Below are positions 17,862-26,079 of a stretch of DNA of 64,000 nucleotides, in pieces (positions within the stretch are counted from its first letter, which is position 1; each line of letters opens with the position of its first letter). The notes below the pieces were generated by a model that saw only the letters and a list, made by a program, of their open reading frames with translations, had not been told where the DNA came from and searched no databases. Location of the stretch: assembly GCA_964542915.1 (NCBI GenBank), contig CAZIVP010000008.1:101877-165876 (forward strand), written 5' to 3'. The position numbers and the translations under genes are program-made. This stretch comes from CAZIVP01 sp964542915. GTDB taxonomy: Bacteria > Calditrichota > Calditrichia > Calditrichales > Calditrichaceae.

Positions 17862-18881
17862 ATGAAATCGATAAAGATTTGCACCATGCTCCTCCTTACA
17901 TTAACCCTCGTTTACGGGCAGGATGATATTTCGCGGGTGGCTACGGGTACTGCACAATTTCTTAAACTGGGGGCCGGAGGGCGTGGCACGGCATTGGGAG
18001 ATGCCTATTCGGCGATGGTAAACGATGTTTCGGCTATGTACTGGAATCCGGCCGGTATTCAGAAGATCGGTACACCGGCGATTGCGGTTTCCCGGACAAA
18101 TTTATACGCCGAGATTATTTATGATTTTGCCGGCGTTACCTATCCGGTGGATAAAATGACTACCGTCGGTTTTTCGGTTTTGAATCTGTCGTCCGGCCCG
18201 ATCGAGCGTACCACCATTGAATTCCCGGAAGGGACCGGCGATACCTATGATACCGGCCATATGGCGCTGGGCTTGAGTTTGGCCCGCCGTTTGACCGACC
18301 GTTTCGATCTGGGGTTCACAATAAAATACATCAACGAGCGCATCTGGCGTGAAGAAGCTTCCACCCTGGCGTTCGATATCGGTTCGCAATTCGATACGGG
18401 TATTTACGGCCTGAAATTGGGAATGATTCTGGCCAATTTTGGCGGGAAGATGACGTTTGACGGTCCGGATTTAAACAGAAATGTTGAAAATGAAGATACC
18501 GGAATCAAATACCGTTCCGGCGGAAAGTGGAAAACCGAATCCTGGCGATTGCCCCTCTTGTTCCGAATCGGCGCCCAATTGGATATTATTGGAGGCGATT
18601 CCCACATAATGCAAAATATGGAAAACCGCTTATCGCTCAATGTCGAAGGGAACGATCCCATCGACCATTTCTTACGATACAATTTCGGATTGGAATATGA
18701 ATGGCGCCAAGCCGTTGCGTTAAGACTGGGATACAAAGATAATTATGATGAAGCCGATTATACCGCCGGTTTTGGTATCAATTTTGCCGTGATTGGCATT
18801 GATTTGAATGTGGACTACGCCTTCAACAATTACGGTTTGTTGGGATATGTCCATAATTATTCATTGCAATTCAACTTTTAA
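17862..18881 (+). CDS. PorV/PorQ-family outer-membrane beta-barrel (UPF0164-like), triad A
   Basis: A 339-residue barrel protein: signal peptide MKSIKICTMLLLTLTLVYGQ, then the family N-terminal motif FLKLGAGGRGTALGDA followed by MYWNPAGIQ, alternating beta strands, and a terminal Phe typical of BAM substrates. PorV (LptO) is the T9SS shuttle that binds cargo C-terminal domains and carries them to the PorU sortase; PorQ is a related attachment factor. In this triad it is the third gene, 23 nt after the large secreted protein, so it is a plausible dedicated carrier for that protein. That role is inference; what the sequence shows is the fold family and the gene order. Confidence 0.82.
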   Translation: MKSIKICTMLLLTLTLVYGQDDISRVATGTAQFLKLGAGGRGTALGDAYSAMVNDVSAMYWNPAGIQKIGTPAIAVSRTNLYAEIIYDFAGVTYPVDKMTTVGFSVLNLSSGPIERTTIEFPEGTGDTYDTGHMALGLSLARRLTDRFDLGFTIKYINERIWREEASTLAFDIGSQFDTGIYGLKLGMILANFGGKMTFDGPDLNRNVENEDTGIKYRSGGKWKTESWRLPLLFRIGAQLDIIGGDSHIMQNMENRLSLNVEGNDPIDHFLRYNFGLEYEWRQAVALRLGYKDNYDEADYTAGFGINFAVIGIDLNVDYAFNNYGLLGYVHNYSLQFNF

Positions 18882-19001
18882 AATTAAAAACGAAGTGTAT
18901 CAATAGAACGTTTACAGGATAAAGTAAGGAAAGGAGGGATGGTGCTTACAATTAAATTAACAGGCTTTTGGTATAAAAACTTCACAAAGAGAGGAGCGCC
19001 T

Positions 19002-21467
19002 ATGAAAAACGCAATATTTACCGTTATGATACTCCTGCTCGCGGGCAGTGTGTTTGCCGATGGTATTAAGATAAAAGAAGCGCCTGAAAATAGGGAACAC
19101 AAAATTTTGAAGGAGCAAGTTACCATCGGACAAAACAATGCCCTTTTTAAATTGCAGGATGATTTTCCGGGCGGCGTCATTTGGTATGAAGATTTTGAAC
19201 CGGGCGGCGACTGGCATCGCTGGACCGGCGAAGATTTAACCAATCCGCATCCCGTGCCTAATAAATGGCATTTAACGACCTGGAACGCGCTTGAAGATTC
19301 GAGTTGGTGGATGGCCGATACGTCTTTTGGAAATAACGGCGGTTATGATAACGAGTGGTACCAGGTTTTGGATACCAGGCCGATCGTTATTGATGATACG
19401 ACCGCTTCACTGCGTTTTTATCACCGCTATTCCGTTGAATCGCCGGCAGGCGCCAGCGACGGCTATGACGGTTGGGACGGTATGAATATCCGCATTTCGA
19501 ACGACGGCGGCGAAAACTGGCAAGTGATTCCTATGGATACTTACGGCGCCACCAGCCTGTATAGTTTCGGCTTTCAGCATAAAGAAGGCATTGGAATTCC
19601 CGGTTGGGCTGGAACCCAGGATAACTGGTCGGAAGAAATGGTTACACTGGATGATTTCTTCAATAGCGGCGACTCGGTCATGATTCGTTTTGCATTTGCC
19701 TCGGATCCGGCCTGGAGTACCGCCGATGGAAGCGGCCCCAATGCTTATGGTTGGTTGCTGGATAGCATCGAAGTAATCGGTCATGACAGCCTCCTGTTTG
19801 CAAATTATGGGAACGCCGAGGGCATGAGTGGCAAATCCGTGGCGTTCGTTCCGCCGCCGGGAGGGGATTTATGGCATGTTGCTGAAGTGATCGACACCAT
19901 TTCGGCGTTGCGACCCTCGTTTAAACCAGGCGATCCTAACGCAGCCATCGTACAGCGCGGCGAGGGATTCAGCATGGATTCCACTTATAACCCGTATATG
20001 GATAATGTATACACCACAGGTCCCATTGCCTTGCCGGATACAACACCTCTGTATCTCGATTTTAAGTTCATACCCTATTTTGCGGATGGCGATGAATTTC
20101 CGGAACGGGAATTCTGGACCGCTGAAGTAAAGCCGGTTGACGGCTCGCAGGAATGGATGCCGGTCTATTTCGATAACGGTTCCAGTGAACCCGGTCGATA
20201 CGTCTTCGCATTTAGTGAAGACCGTTGGATGCGATTCAGCAGTGTTATGGGAGCTCTTTCCAATGAATCCGTGCTTCATCTGACTGAATTTAGAGGCGAG
20301 GATGTTTATTTGCGCATCCGTTTTTACTCGGATGAGGACTTGCCGTTGGGTCCCGGCTTGTTCATTGATGATATGGTGGTGTATGCTCCGATTAATCCCC
20401 CTGCGACGCCGCAGAATGTGAGTGTTACGCCGGGTAATGAAGATTCGACCGTAACGGTTAACTGGGATTGGCAGGAAGGCATCAATTATGAAATATGGCG
20501 CACGACGCCGGGCGATCAGTTTATTCATTTAATCGGAGAAACGACGGATAGTACATTTGTGGATACCGCGGTTACGCCTTTCCAGGTATATTATTATGGC
20601 ATACGGGCGTCCGTTCAATATGAGGGTTCTTCAGACTGGTCTCAATTTTACGGGACTTTTGTCATTCCCTCTGTGCTCAAAGAAGTGGGTTATGATGATG
20701 CCGAAACGGACGGCTACTACGATTATGGCTATTATACCAAAATGGTGGTAAAATTCACGCCGGAATACTATCCCGTCGAATTTGATGCCTTCAAAATTCA
20801 CCTCGATTCCACCAAAATTCGAGGCAGAGATCCGGCCGGCAAAGGACGGTTCTACGCCTTTATGGAAGACAGCGTCGGTAATCCCGGCGAACAGGTCGCC
20901 TTTAAACAGGTGGACGCCGATTTACAATATGGATTCAATATAGTGCAATTTGAGAGCAAGGTCGAGGTGGATAGCGGTTCATTTTTTATCGGTTATGAGC
21001 GCTTCCGCAACAGTCGTTACATTTCGATTGACAGTACGCTGGAGAATGCCGGCTATACCTACTGGGAAACGGATTCAGGTTGGGCACAGTCCGATAGTTT
21101 CGCAGCCATGATCCGCGTATATATGGACACCTCCAAAGCGAAGATCACCAATATCGAGGCGCCGGCGGATATCATTGCAAACGATTTCCTTCTCGGAGAA
21201 AACTATCCCAATCCTTTTAATCCGGTAACGCACATTCCGTTTTATGTACCGGCTTCGGCGGCCAATCAACATGCCGAACTGGCTGTTTATAATATTTTGG
21301 GGCAACGCGTGGCAACGCTTTTCAGCGGCCAGGTAAAAACGGGCATGAATATAATGCGCTGGAACGGGCGTAATGATGCCGGTAAAAGCGTCGGTTCAGG
21401 TATTTATATCTATCAGTTGAAAAGTGGAGAGACGGTACTCAACCGACGCATGTTGCTCATCAAATAG
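19002..21467 (+). CDS. Secreted adhesion-like protein with T9SS type A sorting domain
   Basis: An 821-residue exported protein. ATG 19002 is chosen because it follows GAGGAG and starts the signal peptide MKNAIFTVMILLLAGSVFA; the upstream ATG (18939) would add a non-signal tail. Residues about 60-270 resemble the choice-of-anchor/MAM-like beta sandwich found with immune-inhibitor-A peptidases (WYEDFEPGGDWHRW, LRFYHRYSVE, NIRISNDGGENWQVI, GWLLDSIEVIG), but no protease domain is present. An FnIII-like domain follows (about 490-570), another beta domain, and a T9SS CTD (ENYPNPFNPVTHI to NRRMLLIK). Likely a surface binding protein. It follows triad A by 120 nt on the same strand, and a strong hairpin follows it. 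Confidence 0.8.
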   Translation: MKNAIFTVMILLLAGSVFADGIKIKEAPENREHKILKEQVTIGQNNALFKLQDDFPGGVIWYEDFEPGGDWHRWTGEDLTNPHPVPNKWHLTTWNALEDSSWWMADTSFGNNGGYDNEWYQVLDTRPIVIDDTTASLRFYHRYSVESPAGASDGYDGWDGMNIRISNDGGENWQVIPMDTYGATSLYSFGFQHKEGIGIPGWAGTQDNWSEEMVTLDDFFNSGDSVMIRFAFASDPAWSTADGSGPNAYGWLLDSIEVIGHDSLLFANYGNAEGMSGKSVAFVPPPGGDLWHVAEVIDTISALRPSFKPGDPNAAIVQRGEGFSMDSTYNPYMDNVYTTGPIALPDTTPLYLDFKFIPYFADGDEFPEREFWTAEVKPVDGSQEWMPVYFDNGSSEPGRYVFAFSEDRWMRFSSVMGALSNESVLHLTEFRGEDVYLRIRFYSDEDLPLGPGLFIDDMVVYAPINPPATPQNVSVTPGNEDSTVTVNWDWQEGINYEIWRTTPGDQFIHLIGETTDSTFVDTAVTPFQVYYYGIRASVQYEGSSDWSQFYGTFVIPSVLKEVGYDDAETDGYYDYGYYTKMVVKFTPEYYPVEFDAFKIHLDSTKIRGRDPAGKGRFYAFMEDSVGNPGEQVAFKQVDADLQYGFNIVQFESKVEVDSGSFFIGYERFRNSRYISIDSTLENAGYTYWETDSGWAQSDSFAAMIRVYMDTSKAKITNIEAPADIIANDFLLGENYPNPFNPVTHIPFYVPASAANQHAELAVYNILGQRVATLFSGQVKTGMNIMRWNGRNDAGKSVGSGIYIYQLKSGETVLNRRMLLIK

Positions 21468-21487
21468 TCAAACTTGTGGAAGCTTAT

Positions 21488-21523
21488 GAAAGGCCCTGCA
21501 CGGATCATCCGTGCAGGGCTTTC
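21488..21523 (+). terminator. GC-rich hairpin after the T9SS protein gene
   Basis: Stem GAAAG(G)CCCTGCACGGA / TCCGTGCAGGGCTTTC, about 16 bp with a single bulged G and a short loop, 20 nt after the stop at 21467. The downstream TTCATTTA is only weakly U-rich, but stem strength makes termination likely. Confidence 0.7.
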
Positions 21524-21630
21524 ATTTATGATGATGGATATGTGTTTATTTAAATGATGACGATCGAATATATGACGAAGACAACGATAATATCGGAATC
21601 GCAAAAAGAATATAATCCCCGGAGTAATGC

Positions 21631-24600
21631 ATGATAATCAAGCGTTCATGGATATTTTTTTTATTTGTTCACCTAACATTTGCCGGCTCGGATTATCACA
21701 ATAAGCAAATATTATTCTGTTTAAAGCACGATGTTCCGGCGCTGCAATCATCGCTCAGTGCACAATCGGGTGTACCGGTTACCCAACATAAAGCCCTGAA
21801 TCATGTTCTGCAACGTTATGACGCAATTAAAATCGAAAGATGGCTGCCTTCCGCTGATGCGAATGATGTTGTTGACGACGTCGATTTATCCCGAATTTAC
21901 GTGGCCCATTTTAGAACGAAACGGTCCATCCAGGAACTGAAAACAATGCTTACCGATTTTCGAAACATCACCTCGGTGCACTCTGCCGAATTAAGTTCAG
22001 TATATCGTTTACATACTTCTTCAAAATCCTACACGCCCGACGATGAGTTTATAAACAGGCAGGATTATCTGGGCAATATAAAAGCTTTTTATGCCTGGGG
22101 ATTATGGAAGCATTATTCGCGCTGGCAAAAGTTGGATACGGTACTCGTTGGGGTGGTCGATTCCGGTATTGATTACCTTCATCCCGATTTGAAAGATAAG
22201 TTGTACATCAATCCGGGTGAAGATATCAACAATGACGGACAAATTACCGCTGCGGACAGTAATGGGATCGACGACGACGGCAACGGTTTTGAAGATGATT
22301 TTATGGGTTGGGATTATGCCGGTCCAAAAGAGGATTGGGGCCCATCGCCCGATAATGATATCCGGCCGCCGAATTCCGGACAATACTACAGCCTTAGCCA
22401 TGGAACACATGTGATGGGCACCATCGCTGCCAGGTTCAATAACGGTATTGGCGTTTCGGGTATTGCGCCTCACGTTCGGGTGATCGCAACAAAACACAGT
22501 TTTGATGATGATGTTTCGGAAACGCATATTATCAAAGGATATGACGGGATTTTATACTGCGCCAAACTAGGCGCTAAAATTATTAATTGTTCATGGGGCG
22601 GCCGGGGCAGCGACCTATATGGTAAGTTAGTGATCAGGCAAGTAAGCGATGATTATAATGCCATCGTGGTATGCGCTTCCGGCAATGAAAGTAATAATAA
22701 TGATAACACGCCCCATTATCCCAGTGATTACGCCCGAACCATTGCCGTTTCCGCCCTTGGCAATAATGATCAAAAAGCTTCGTTTTCCAATTATGGCAAG
22801 GTCATCGATATCAGCGCGCCGGGGACGAATATTTATAATACCGTTCATGCAAATAACGGCGGTTACGCTTATCTTTCCGGAACCTCTATGGCCAGTCCGG
22901 TGGCGGCGGGCAGTTTTGCCTTACTCAGGTCCTTTTTTCCGGATTCCGGTCGTAGTTGGTTGATCGACAAAGTGTTGTCCACGGCCGATCCTGTGGATCA
23001 TTTGAATCCGGGCTATGAAGGCCTATTGGGAAGCGGTCGTGTCAATGCTTACAATGCGGTTGCACAGGATGTATTTCCGAACATTGCCGTGGATAACATT
23101 TCGTTCACTATTACCAACGATCCAATAAGAAAGAGGGTAATGCCCGGTGACTCCGTTGAAATCAATCTGTCTGTATCCAACAAATTCGGTTGGAAAAAAG
23201 CGGAGTCTGTAAATGTAAAATTATCCGCCGCTGACAATGTGGGCGTCACTGTAATTGACTCCTTGCTCACATTCGGAGCCATTACCTCCGGCGATTCCGT
23301 GCATAGCGGCGAAGATAGTTTCTCGGTTTGGGTTTCGCCGGATGCAACATACGCCCCGCTGCCTCTTTTATTATCGTTGCATGCCAATTCGGAAAGTGAA
23401 TTTGTCTATCGGGATACGATACAGTTTAATATCGATGTCAACGCTTATCAGTCAGGATTCCCTGCTCTTCAAAAACCATTGACAGGAGCGGCGGCCATTG
23501 CCGACCTAAAAGGCGACAGGAATAAGGAAATAATTGTTTTTGATGATGAAAACCAATGTTTTGCTGTCGATGCACAGGGCAGTACCTTGGATAATTTTCC
23601 GGTTTCGCTTGGCGGATACACCACAATGCCGCCGATTGTAGCCGATGTAGATGCCGACGGCTACAAAGAAATTGTGGCTGTTAATCGCAGCGCACTTATT
23701 ACCATTATTAGCAATGACGGGGAAGTGCAACGGATAATCGATCTGGATGAGACCGTTTTGGGAACGGCGGCGGTCGCCAATATGGATCAAGACGAGCAAC
23801 TTGAAATTGTCTTCGGTAGTTTGAGCAATAAGATCCATGCGGTTAAACCCGATAGCACGGCATTGGAGGGATTCCCCGTGGAAGTATCCGATGGGGTAAA
23901 TCGGGGCGTTGCGCTTGCCGACATTGCGGGCGACGAACGTCCGGAAATTATCTTTGGAACCATGGACTTCAATTTAAATGTACTGAACGCCGAAGGCGCG
24001 TCGATACCGGGATTTCCGCTTTCGCTTTCCTCATGGATTAAATTTACGCCGGTTGTATACCGCGGCAACAATCACTCCAGAATTGCAATCGCACTCAATG
24101 ATAAATCAATTGTTATTTGCGACGAGGCGGGCCAAGTGATAACGCAAAAATCTTTATCCGGTTACGTTAATTCGCCTTTATCGCTCGGAGATATGAACGG
24201 GAACGGTACTCCACAGTTCGTCTTTACTACCAATGACAATCAATTACATGCGATGACGCTGGAAGGCGAGTATCATAATCATTATCCTTACACCCTGGAC
24301 AGCGAAGTCCCAAACGCCGTAGTCTTTGCCGATATTGACGGGAATGGGAAAAATGAAATGGTGGTTGCCCGCGGCGATGGGAACATCAATCTGTTAACAG
24401 ACGAAACGGCGTCATATCAGGGGTTCCCTGCTGAATTAACAGGACGCTTGAATGGCAGTCCTGCTGTGGCAGATATCGACAGGGATGGCGATTTTGAAAT
24501 TGCAATTGGCGGAAGCGAAGGTTTGCATGTTATTGATGTCCATTCAACATCCAGCCGGGAAGCCTCATGGACGACGGAGTTGGGCTCCAATAACCGGACG

Positions 24601-24951
24601 GGCTTTTATAACGACGTACTGACGCACCTTGTGTCCGAAAAGAAGCAATATACAAAGATGACATACAAACTTAATCAGAATTATCCCAACCCCTTCAATC
24701 CGGAGACGATCATCTCCTTCTATTTGCCCGAAGAGACTGAAGTAAAACTTCAGATTTTTAACGTTTTGGGACAGCAGATACGCACTCTGTTGAATGCTAT
24801 GCAATCAAAAGGTTTAAATGAAGTGCGATGGGACGGTAAGAATGATGAAGGTTTCGAAGTACCAAGCGGTATCTATGTGTACCGAATCATATTTAATGAG
24901 AATGGTGAGAGTAAACGATTTAAAAGTCGTAAAATGCTTTTATTGCGATAA
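21631..24951 (+). CDS. Subtilisin-family (S8) serine protease with FG-GAP-like repeats and T9SS sorting domain
   Basis: A 1106-residue exported protease. After a signal peptide (MIIKRSWIFFLFVHLTFAGS) and a propeptide-like region, the catalytic triad of S8 peptidases is complete: Asp 177 in VGVVDSGIDYLHPDL, His 257 in SHGTHVMG, Ser 419 in SGTSMASPVAAG; Asn in CASGNE supplies the oxyanion hole. An Asp-rich insert near 200-225 (DINNDGQITAADSNG, DDDGNGFEDD) looks calcium-binding. From about 610 to 975 there are around seven FG-GAP/VCBS-like repeats (AAIADLKGDRNKEI, PIVADVDADGYKEI, VVFADIDGNGKNEM, PAVADIDRDGDFEI), which should form a beta-propeller. The C-terminus is a T9SS CTD (QNYPNPFNPETII to RKMLLLR). 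Confidence 0.9.
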   Translation: MIIKRSWIFFLFVHLTFAGSDYHNKQILFCLKHDVPALQSSLSAQSGVPVTQHKALNHVLQRYDAIKIERWLPSADANDVVDDVDLSRIYVAHFRTKRSIQELKTMLTDFRNITSVHSAELSSVYRLHTSSKSYTPDDEFINRQDYLGNIKAFYAWGLWKHYSRWQKLDTVLVGVVDSGIDYLHPDLKDKLYINPGEDINNDGQITAADSNGIDDDGNGFEDDFMGWDYAGPKEDWGPSPDNDIRPPNSGQYYSLSHGTHVMGTIAARFNNGIGVSGIAPHVRVIATKHSFDDDVSETHIIKGYDGILYCAKLGAKIINCSWGGRGSDLYGKLVIRQVSDDYNAIVVCASGNESNNNDNTPHYPSDYARTIAVSALGNNDQKASFSNYGKVIDISAPGTNIYNTVHANNGGYAYLSGTSMASPVAAGSFALLRSFFPDSGRSWLIDKVLSTADPVDHLNPGYEGLLGSGRVNAYNAVAQDVFPNIAVDNISFTITNDPIRKRVMPGDSVEINLSVSNKFGWKKAESVNVKLSAADNVGVTVIDSLLTFGAITSGDSVHSGEDSFSVWVSPDATYAPLPLLLSLHANSESEFVYRDTIQFNIDVNAYQSGFPALQKPLTGAAAIADLKGDRNKEIIVFDDENQCFAVDAQGSTLDNFPVSLGGYTTMPPIVADVDADGYKEIVAVNRSALITIISNDGEVQRIIDLDETVLGTAAVANMDQDEQLEIVFGSLSNKIHAVKPDSTALEGFPVEVSDGVNRGVALADIAGDERPEIIFGTMDFNLNVLNAEGASIPGFPLSLSSWIKFTPVVYRGNNHSRIAIALNDKSIVICDEAGQVITQKSLSGYVNSPLSLGDMNGNGTPQFVFTTNDNQLHAMTLEGEYHNHYPYTLDSEVPNAVVFADIDGNGKNEMVVARGDGNINLLTDETASYQGFPAELTGRLNGSPAVADIDRDGDFEIAIGGSEGLHVIDVHSTSSREASWTTELGSNNRTGFYNDVLTHLVSEKKQYTKMTYKLNQNYPNPFNPETIISFYLPEETEVKLQIFNVLGQQIRTLLNAMQSKGLNEVRWDGKNDEGFEVPSGIYVYRIIFNENGESKRFKSRKMLLLR

Positions 24952-25421
24952 AACAAATTGTTTTCCCTTATGTATTGTATCGGACAACAGGCTACAGGTT
25001 AAAAGCGCGATTCCCAAAATATTGCTATGATGGGAATCATTATGGTAAATGAATCTCGCTTCTTAATTCAGGAAGGCCTCCGCGGAATTTTTTCACAGCG
25101 GGATATGTTTTTATTTTTTTAACAATTGGATACCGAAGATACGAATGAAACCCAATAGACAAAGTAATACCACGTTTGGTTTTTTATTGCATTTACAAAT
25201 AACGAATTTCCGGCACAACAAGCCCGCCCTGCCAATGCGTTTAAGCCCCTCACCCCATACTCATTCCAAGATTGTTCAAAAATATAATGAAGTTAACTGT
25301 AATAAAAATAAACGATAAAATGAATTATGATGATTACAGGATATCGTGAAGCGTCGCCGTGGTTTGTTAAGTTTGTATTAGGAATAAGTTTAAAAAAAAT
25401 GAGATTAATAACCGGAGGGGC

Positions 25422-25452
25422 TTGTTTATTCGGAATCCATCTCTTATATTTA
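25422..25452 (+). promoter_or_regulatory. Promoter-like site, triad B (TTG-N20-TATATTTA)
   Basis: TTGTTTA at 25422-25428, 16 nt, then TATATTTA at 25445-25452. The TTG and TATATTT elements are 20 nt apart, as in the Bacteroidetes -33/-7 consensus TTTG-N19/20-TAnnTTTG. The same two elements at the same spacing occur before triad C and before nfnA. It implies a leader of about 620 nt for the TBDR gene at 26080. Confidence 0.65.
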
Positions 25453-25548
25453 TACAACGGCCTTTATACGAATTAATTGAAATAAAGTTTCAATTAATTT
25501 AAAAATATTTAAAATTCTTTCATTGGTTTTTATTTATGGAGGGGGAAA

Positions 25549-25602
25549 ATGAAACCAATACTTACTATTATCCGCATCATACCCACCGCAAGGCAGACAT
25601 AA
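25549..25602 (+). CDS. Possible 17-aa leader peptide
   Basis: ATG 25549 preceded by GGAGGGGG with suitable spacing; the peptide is MKPILTIIRIIPTARQT. The hydrophobic start resembles the beginning of a signal peptide, so this could be a regulatory leader ORF or the stub of a lost secreted-protein gene. Only the strong ribosome binding site supports translation. Confidence 0.3.
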   Translation: MKPILTIIRIIPTARQT

Positions 25603-25642
25603 ACGTATCTTGGTACCAAAGCGTTTTATGTGCTTTCAAGCT

Positions 25643-25778
25643 TTAACGTATTAAACGGTTTGTTTAGGGTGCTGTTCAAACGGCGTGACCCGTGTGGATC
25701 ATCACTCGTTGAGGAAATCCACCGGAAAGGCGGCAAAACAGATCTGTAGATTCCCTTAAAGACCGTTGAATACGTTAA
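25643..25778 (+). ncRNA. Candidate structured RNA in the triad B leader
   Basis: A closing helix pairs 25643-25659 with 25762-25778 (16 of 17 positions Watson-Crick). Just inside, TTTAGGG (25663-25669) pairs with CCCTTAAA (25753-25760) with one bulge. A second helix pairs 25690-25699 with 25717-25725 (CCG-T-GTGGAT / ATCCACCGG, one bulge) and closes on a small CTC-GTT-GAG hairpin. CTGTT (25672-25676) can pair with AACAG (25737-25741). I do not recognise it as a known riboswitch; it lacks a B12 box. It lies between the promoter-like site and the TBDR gene, so a cis-regulatory role is plausible. Confidence 0.45.
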
Positions 25779-25958
25779 CTGAGATTCGGGTTCGGTGTAC
25801 GTACGTGAGCCAATAATTAAAGAATGATGACTGAAAGCGTTGCCTTTAATTTTAAAATAGGGGCGTTAGGTAATCGGTGTTTTAATATGTGGGCGAAAAG
25901 TATGCATTAATTTTTAGATACGTTTCATAAACATAACAAATGAGCAAGGGGGATGCTT

Positions 25959-26069
25959 ATGAAGAATTCTTACCATTTATTATTTCTACTACCAATCACT
26001 TTTTATCACATTTATGACGCAATACCGCATACCGGTAAGCAAAACGTTTGTTTGTATTCAATCAAATAA
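25959..26069 (+). CDS. Possible 36-aa leader peptide directly before the TBDR gene
   Basis: ATG 25959 follows AAGGGGGATGCTT and opens a 36-codon frame (starts MKNSYHLLFLLPITF), whose TAA at 26067-26069 abuts the AGGAGG ribosome binding site of the TBDR start at 26080. The hydrophobic N-terminus resembles a signal peptide. The arrangement would allow translational coupling or attenuation. It may equally be a decayed N-terminus. Confidence 0.35.
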   Translation: MKNSYHLLFLLPITFYHIYDAIPHTGKQNVCLYSIK

Positions 26070-26079
26070 GGAGGTCAAG

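Larger units (their letters stand above)
24952..26079. other. 1.1-kb non-coding region upstream of triad B
   Basis: AT-rich region without a long reading frame. An 8-bp inverted repeat with a 14-nt loop lies at 25009-25038 without a T run. A promoter-like site is at 25422-25452. Downstream of it, in the presumed leader, are a 17-codon ORF, a candidate structured RNA (25643-25778), a stem AATTAAAG / CTTTAATT (25815-25851) and a 36-codon ORF that ends at the TBDR ribosome binding site. Nothing recognisable was found in 25040-25420. Confidence 0.6.

Noticed and set aside
25009..25038. 8-bp perfect inverted repeat GATTCCCA / TGGGAATC as terminator of the first S8 protease gene
   Set aside because: There is a 14-nt loop and no T tract, so I did not call a terminator; it may still be a binding site.
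25643..25778. SRP 4.5S RNA or RNase P RNA
   Set aside because: The SRP core motifs (GGUCAGG..GGAAGGAAGCAG) are absent and the element is too short for RNase P RNA.
24952..26079. Cobalamin riboswitch before the receptor gene
   Set aside because: TBDR genes are often under B12 control, but I found no B12 box or the conserved core segments in this leader.
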